A stretch of DNA of 9,599 nt from AA29 sp041481445 (GTDB taxonomy: Bacteria; Acidobacteriota; Vicinamibacteria; Fen-336), in assembly GCA_041481445.1 (NCBI GenBank), contig JBGPBV010000212.1:1-9599 (forward strand), read 5' to 3'. This document shows, piece after piece, positions 7,062 to 9,599 of this stretch. The notes beneath the pieces were generated by a model that did no database searches, was not told the DNA's origin, and worked only from the letters and a program-made list of their open reading frames with translations. Each line of letters starts with the position of its first letter. The first letter of the stretch is position 1. The translations under genes and the position numbers were made by a program.

Positions 7062-7496
7062 ATGCCAAAGCGGATCGTCGGCGCACTGAGCCTGGTCGTG
7101 CTCTTGTGCGGGCTGGCCCTCGGCGCGGAGAAGCAGATCGTCCGCCCGCCGGGCACGAAGCCGGGCGGGAACTACAGCCCCGGGATCCTCGTGGACGGCA
7201 CGCTCTACGTCTCGGGCCAGGGCGGAGAGGACAAGGACGGGAAGATCCCCGGCACCTTCGAGGCCGAGGTGAAACAGGCCCTGGACAACGTCGGCGCAGT
7301 GCTCAAGGAGGCGGGGATGTCGCCCGCCGACGTCGTGAGCGTGCAGGTGTACCTCACCGACGGCGCGATGTTCCAACGAATGAACGCCGTCTACACGACG
7401 TACTTCAAGGACCCACGTCCGACCCGGACCACGGTCGTCGTCGCCAAGCTCGTGGGGCCGGGGCAGATCGAGATCACGGCCACGGCCAGGAAGTAG
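7062..7496 (+). CDS. RidA-family (TdcF-like) protein with predicted signal peptide
   Basis: RidA proteins hydrolyse reactive enamine/imine intermediates such as 2-aminoacrylate to 2-oxoacids. The 144-residue chain begins with two basic residues (K3, R4) and a hydrophobic stretch to about residue 20 (IVGALSLVVLLCGLALG). A likely signal peptidase I site follows near residues 20-22, so the product is probably periplasmic. The mature part is a complete RidA domain: GNYSPG (36-41; Y38 aligns with Tyr17 of E. coli RidA), SGQ (51-53), LDNVGAVLKEAG, VQVYLTD, R122 in PTRTTV (aligning with catalytic Arg105) and E137 in IEITATA (aligning with Glu120). The second glutamate of the usual IEIEA is threonine here. 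It sits between the formate lyase and its activase, as tdcF follows tdcE in E. coli. Export is odd because the presumed substrate arises in the cytoplasm. The family call is firm; role and location are inferred. Confidence 0.9.
   Translation: MPKRIVGALSLVVLLCGLALGAEKQIVRPPGTKPGGNYSPGILVDGTLYVSGQGGEDKDGKIPGTFEAEVKQALDNVGAVLKEAGMSPADVVSVQVYLTDGAMFQRMNAVYTTYFKDPRPTRTTVVVAKLVGPGQIEITATARK
7488..7493 (+). promoter_or_regulatory. Possible ribosome binding site for the activase gene
   Basis: AGGAAG at the end of the ridA-like gene lies nine bases before ATG 7503 and supports that start. A rival, AGGGGG at 7511-7516, lies four bases before the in-frame GTG 7521, so the true start is undecided between the two. 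Confidence 0.4.
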
Positions 7497-7502
7497 CGGC
7501 CG

Positions 7503-8366
7503 ATGGCGCCAGGGGGCACCGTGACTGAGACACCACCGCCGGCGGCGACCCCGCTCGCCGCCAGGAGCCCGTTCGAGCTCCGCGTCAACCTCGGCAAGGA
7601 CGTTCCGGAGGCGGACGTCCGGTCCGCCCTCGCCACCGGGGACATGGGGTTCCTTCATTCGTTCACGACCGGCTCCGCCGTGGACGGCCCCGGCGTGCGC
7701 CTGGTCGCGTGGACGGCCGGCTGCATGTGGCGGTGCCTGTACTGCCACAACCCCGACACCTGGACCATGACCAACGGCATCCCCGTCACCCTGGCCCGGG
7801 CCACGGAGGAGCTGCGCAAGTACCGCCACGGGCTGAAGGCGATGTGGGGCGGCTTCACCCTGAGCGGCGGCGAGGCCCTCATGCAGCACCGCTTCGCGGT
7901 CAAGCTCTTCTCCGCGGCCAAGGTGATGGGGATCCACACCGCCCTCGACACGAACGGCTACTACGGCGACCGCCTGAGCGACGCCGAGCTGGAGATGATC
8001 GACCTCGTCCTGCTCGACATCAAGGGCTGGAACCCCGACCGGCATCGCCGCCTCACGGGCATGGACGTCGGCCCGACCCTCGCGTTCGCGCGCCGGCTGG
8101 CGGAGCGCCGGCGGCCGGTCTGGGTGCGCTTCGTGCTCGTGCCCGGATGGTCGGACGATCCCGACGAGGTCGCCCAGATCGCCCGCTTCGCCGCCTCTCT
8201 CGGCAACGTCGAGCGCGTGGACGTCCTGCCCTTCCACCAGATGGGCCGGTTCAAGTGGAAGGAGCTGGCCCTCAAGTACGAGCTGGGCGACGTGCAGCCT
8301 CCGTCCGCGAAACTGATCGAGCGGACGCGGGCGGCGTTCCAGTCGGCCGGGCTGAAGGCGTATTGA
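7503..8366 (+). CDS. pflA: Pyruvate formate-lyase activating enzyme (radical SAM)
   Basis: Installs the glycyl radical on the formate lyase encoded just upstream, using S-adenosylmethionine, a [4Fe-4S] cluster and reduced flavodoxin or ferredoxin. The radical SAM motif is C74, C78 and C81 (CMWRCLYCHNPDTW), followed by the SAM-binding SGGE at 121-124. Other matches to E. coli PflA are HSFTTGSAVDGPGVR, YRHGLKAM, GIHTALDTNGY, DLVLLDIK, VRFVLVPGWSDD, NVERVDVLPFHQMG and KWKELALKYEL. The protein is 287 residues, against 246 in E. coli; the extra length is an N-terminal extension of about 47 residues before GFLHSF. M48 (ATG 7644) would give the E. coli length but has only a weak ribosome site, and the extension has ordinary coding character, so the long form is preferred. 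GTG 7521 is another candidate start. It follows the ridA-like gene by six bases and precedes the next gene by four. Confidence 0.95.
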   Translation: MAPGGTVTETPPPAATPLAARSPFELRVNLGKDVPEADVRSALATGDMGFLHSFTTGSAVDGPGVRLVAWTAGCMWRCLYCHNPDTWTMTNGIPVTLARATEELRKYRHGLKAMWGGFTLSGGEALMQHRFAVKLFSAAKVMGIHTALDTNGYYGDRLSDAELEMIDLVLLDIKGWNPDRHRRLTGMDVGPTLAFARRLAERRRPVWVRFVLVPGWSDDPDEVAQIARFAASLGNVERVDVLPFHQMGRFKWKELALKYELGDVQPPSAKLIERTRAAFQSAGLKAY

Positions 8367-8370
8367 CCCC

Positions 8371-9096
8371 GTGAGGACGCCGACACTCACCTTCGTCGCC
8401 TTCGTCCTGCCCCTGGCCGCGTCCTCCGACGTCGTCTACCTCAAGAGCGGCGGCGAGTTCTCGGGCCGTATCATCAGCCGGACCGCCACCGCCGTCGAGA
8501 TGGACATCGGGGCCGGCCGCATCGGGGTCCCGATGTCGAGCGTGCTGCGCATCGAGGAGGGCCACTCCGCGCTCCAGGAGTACCAGGACCGCGCCGTCCG
8601 CCTGCCCGCCGGCGACCTCGAGGGATGGCTGGCGCTGGGCGAGTGGGCCGCAGCCCAGGGCCTCGGCACCCAGGCCAGCGAGGCCTGGCACCGCGCGCTG
8701 AGCGTGGCGCCGGACGACCCGCGCGTCAACGCCGCTCTGGGCAACGTGAAGATCGACGGCCGGTGGATGACGGAGGAGGAGGCCTACCGCGCGCGCGGCT
8801 TCGTGAGCTTCGAGGGCGAGTGGATGACGCCCGCCGAGCAGCAGGCGATCCTCGGCGACCGCGCCGCGGAGGAGCACCGCGAGCAGGAGGTCCGCCAGGC
8901 GGAGTCGCGGGCCCGCGAGGCGGAGGCGAGGGCGCAGGAGGCCGAGGCGCGGGCGAGGGAGGCCGAGGCCGCCGCCGCCGCCCAGCCGGCGTACGTCGGC
9001 GTGCCCCTCTACGGCTGGGGTGCCGGGCCCGCCGTGTGGCCGACGCGGCCGACCGTACGGCCCGTCGCCCCACGGCCGCTACCGGTGCGCAGGTGA
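8371..9096 (+). CDS. Uncharacterised exported protein with beta domain and coiled-coil tail
   Basis: Function not recognised. The 241-residue protein starts at GTG 8371, four bases after the activase stop, with only a weak GAAGG 12 bases upstream. Residues 1-19 look like a short signal peptide ending LAASS. Residues 20-64 (DVVYLKSGGEFSGRII and onward to SSVLRIEEG) resemble the small SH3-like beta modules found in many secreted proteins of Acidobacteriota, Planctomycetes and deltaproteobacteria. Residues 84-128 look like a TPR-type helical pair (WLALGEWAAAQGL and AWHRALSVAPDDPRVNAALG). Two related WMT segments follow, GRWMTEEEAYRARG (130-143) and GEWMTPAEQQAIL (149-161). Residues 165-204 form a charged coiled coil with three heptads of AREAEAR type, and the tail (222-241) is rich in proline and arginine. 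An envelope or periplasmic structural role is plausible. Its link to fermentation is by position only. Confidence 0.75.
   Translation: MRTPTLTFVAFVLPLAASSDVVYLKSGGEFSGRIISRTATAVEMDIGAGRIGVPMSSVLRIEEGHSALQEYQDRAVRLPAGDLEGWLALGEWAAAQGLGTQASEAWHRALSVAPDDPRVNAALGNVKIDGRWMTEEEAYRARGFVSFEGEWMTPAEQQAILGDRAAEEHREQEVRQAESRAREAEARAQEAEARAREAEAAAAAQPAYVGVPLYGWGAGPAVWPTRPTVRPVAPRPLPVRR
8911..8973 (+). repeat. Three tandem 21-base units coding coiled-coil heptads
   Basis: Units at 8911-8931, 8932-8952 and 8953-8973 encode AREAEAR, AQEAEAR and AREAEAA (residues 181-201). The units are imperfect at the DNA level. Length variation by slippage would add or remove whole heptads without shifting frame. Confidence 0.75.
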
Positions 9097-9101
9097 CACC
9101 C

Positions 9102-9599
9102 GTGCGCATGCGTCTCCTCTTCGTCGTGGGGGTGGTCCTCGGGTCCGCCGCCGCCCAGGCGCAGACGGTGGACGAGGTGGTGGCCCGGCAGGTGGCCGCG
9201 CGCGGGGGCCGCGAGGCGCTGGCCGCGGTGCGGACGGTGCGCATGGCGGGCCGGGCCATCGCCGGACCGGGCCGGGAGGCGATCGTGAGGCGCGAGATCG
9301 CGCGGCCCGGCCGCATCCGCACCGAGTTCGCCTTCCAGGGCACGACGGGCGTCTACGTGTGGGACGGCGCCGCCGGCTGGCAGGTCTCCCCCCTCGACGG
9401 CCGCCTCGACCCGGAGCCGATGCCGCCCGACGCCGCCGCCCTCAGCGCCGAGCAGGCCGACATCGACGGGCCGCTCGTGGACTGGAAGGCCAAGGGCCAC
9501 CGCGTGGAGCTCGTGGGCAGCGCGACGCTGCCCGGCGGCGCCGCGCACGAGCTGAAGGTCAACCTGAAGTCGGGCGTGGTGCGCCGCCTGTGGGTGGAC
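9102..9599 (+). CDS. LolA/LolB-like exported protein, cut by the right edge
   Basis: The frame stays open to the last base, leaving 166 visible residues. GTG 9102 is chosen because AGGTGA, at the end of the previous gene, lies five bases before it; ATG 9108 (11 bases away) is the alternative. The N-terminus is a signal peptide (MRLLFVVGVVLGSAAAQAQ, cleavage likely in the AQAQ region). The mature part runs ARGGREALAAVRTVRMAGRA, RPGRIRTEFAFQGTTGVYVW, DGAAGWQVSPLDGRLDPEPM, QADIDGPLVDWKAKGHRVEL and LKVNLKSGVVRRLWVD. This pattern (a gly-rich helix, then antiparallel strands with a GWQ turn and DGPLVDW) matches proteins commonly annotated as outer-membrane lipoprotein-sorting-like or LolA/LolB-like; this is recall, not a search. 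It would act in the periplasm, perhaps binding lipid or lipoprotein. True LolA function is not implied. It appears co-transcribed with the preceding envelope-type gene. Confidence 0.7.
   Translation, partial: MRMRLLFVVGVVLGSAAAQAQTVDEVVARQVAARGGREALAAVRTVRMAGRAIAGPGREAIVRREIARPGRIRTEFAFQGTTGVYVWDGAAGWQVSPLDGRLDPEPMPPDAAALSAEQADIDGPLVDWKAKGHRVELVGSATLPGGAAHELKVNLKSGVVRRLWVD

Noticed and set aside
4756..7086. A 776-codon open frame on the minus strand, antisense to pflB
   Set aside because: It mirrors a certain, highly conserved gene; high third-position GC removes stops from the opposite strand. The translation is low-complexity (rich in V, G, D, R, H) with no recognisable domain.
7107..7109. 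Cys16 of the RidA-like protein as a lipoprotein attachment site
   Set aside because: The context VVLLC lacks the Ala/Gly/Ser before Cys expected of a lipobox, and more hydrophobic residues follow before a better signal peptidase I site.
8364..8373. Possible operon end and new promoter between the activase and the 8371 gene
   Set aside because: The gap is only four bases, with no hairpin, T-run or promoter-like element visible.
8911..8973. Tandem repeat considered as a CRISPR or regulatory repeat
   Set aside because: Units are adjacent without spacers, multiples of three, in frame, and encode coiled-coil heptads.

Overview
The window is a tightly packed, all plus-strand gene cluster from a high-GC (roughly 70% by eye) bacterium with strong G/C bias at third codon positions. 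Two predicted exported proteins at the right end, one of them LolA/LolB-like, suggest a Gram-negative envelope. Composition and protein flavour fit lineages such as Acidobacteriota, Methylomirabilota/Rokubacteria or a deltaproteobacterial relative. Taxonomy cannot be fixed from the sequence alone, and no taxonomic marker gene is present.

Layout, left to right: (1) single-chain iron-sulfur L-serine dehydratase, 8-1366; (2) 12-helix MFS transporter, 1366-2610; (3) short phosphotransacetylase/phosphotransbutyrylase-type enzyme, 2607-3554; (4) acetate (propionate/butyrate) kinase, 3563-4759; (5) pyruvate formate-lyase, 4783-7044; (6) RidA-family protein with a signal peptide, 7062-7496; (7) pyruvate formate-lyase activating enzyme, 7503-8366; (8) uncharacterised secreted protein with a small beta domain, a helical region and a coiled-coil tail, 8371-9096; (9) LolA/LolB-like secreted protein, cut by the right edge, 9102-9599. 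Gaps range from a 4-base overlap to 23 bases, there is no gene-free stretch, and no promoter or convincing terminator is visible. The whole window therefore reads as one transcript whose promoter lies to the left.

Genes 1-7 form a coherent pathway: amino-acid uptake (inferred), serine to pyruvate plus ammonia, pyruvate plus CoA to acetyl-CoA plus formate, acetyl-CoA to acetyl phosphate, and acetyl phosphate plus ADP to acetate plus ATP. The route needs no external electron acceptor and makes ATP by substrate-level phosphorylation. Its functions match those of the enterobacterial anaerobic serine/threonine operon tdcBCDEFG (transporter, acyl kinase, formate lyase, RidA, Fe-S serine dehydratase). 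The order differs, the transporter is of another family, a phosphotransacylase and the activating enzyme are added, and no PLP threonine dehydratase is seen. Two iron-sulfur enzymes and a glycyl radical enzyme point to use under anoxia.

The most notable features are the tdc-like gene set, the apparent export of its RidA protein, the transporter's resemblance to the Legionella Pht amino-acid transporters, and the run-on of the operon into two envelope-type genes. I saw no RNA genes, mobile elements, CRISPR arrays or phage genes.
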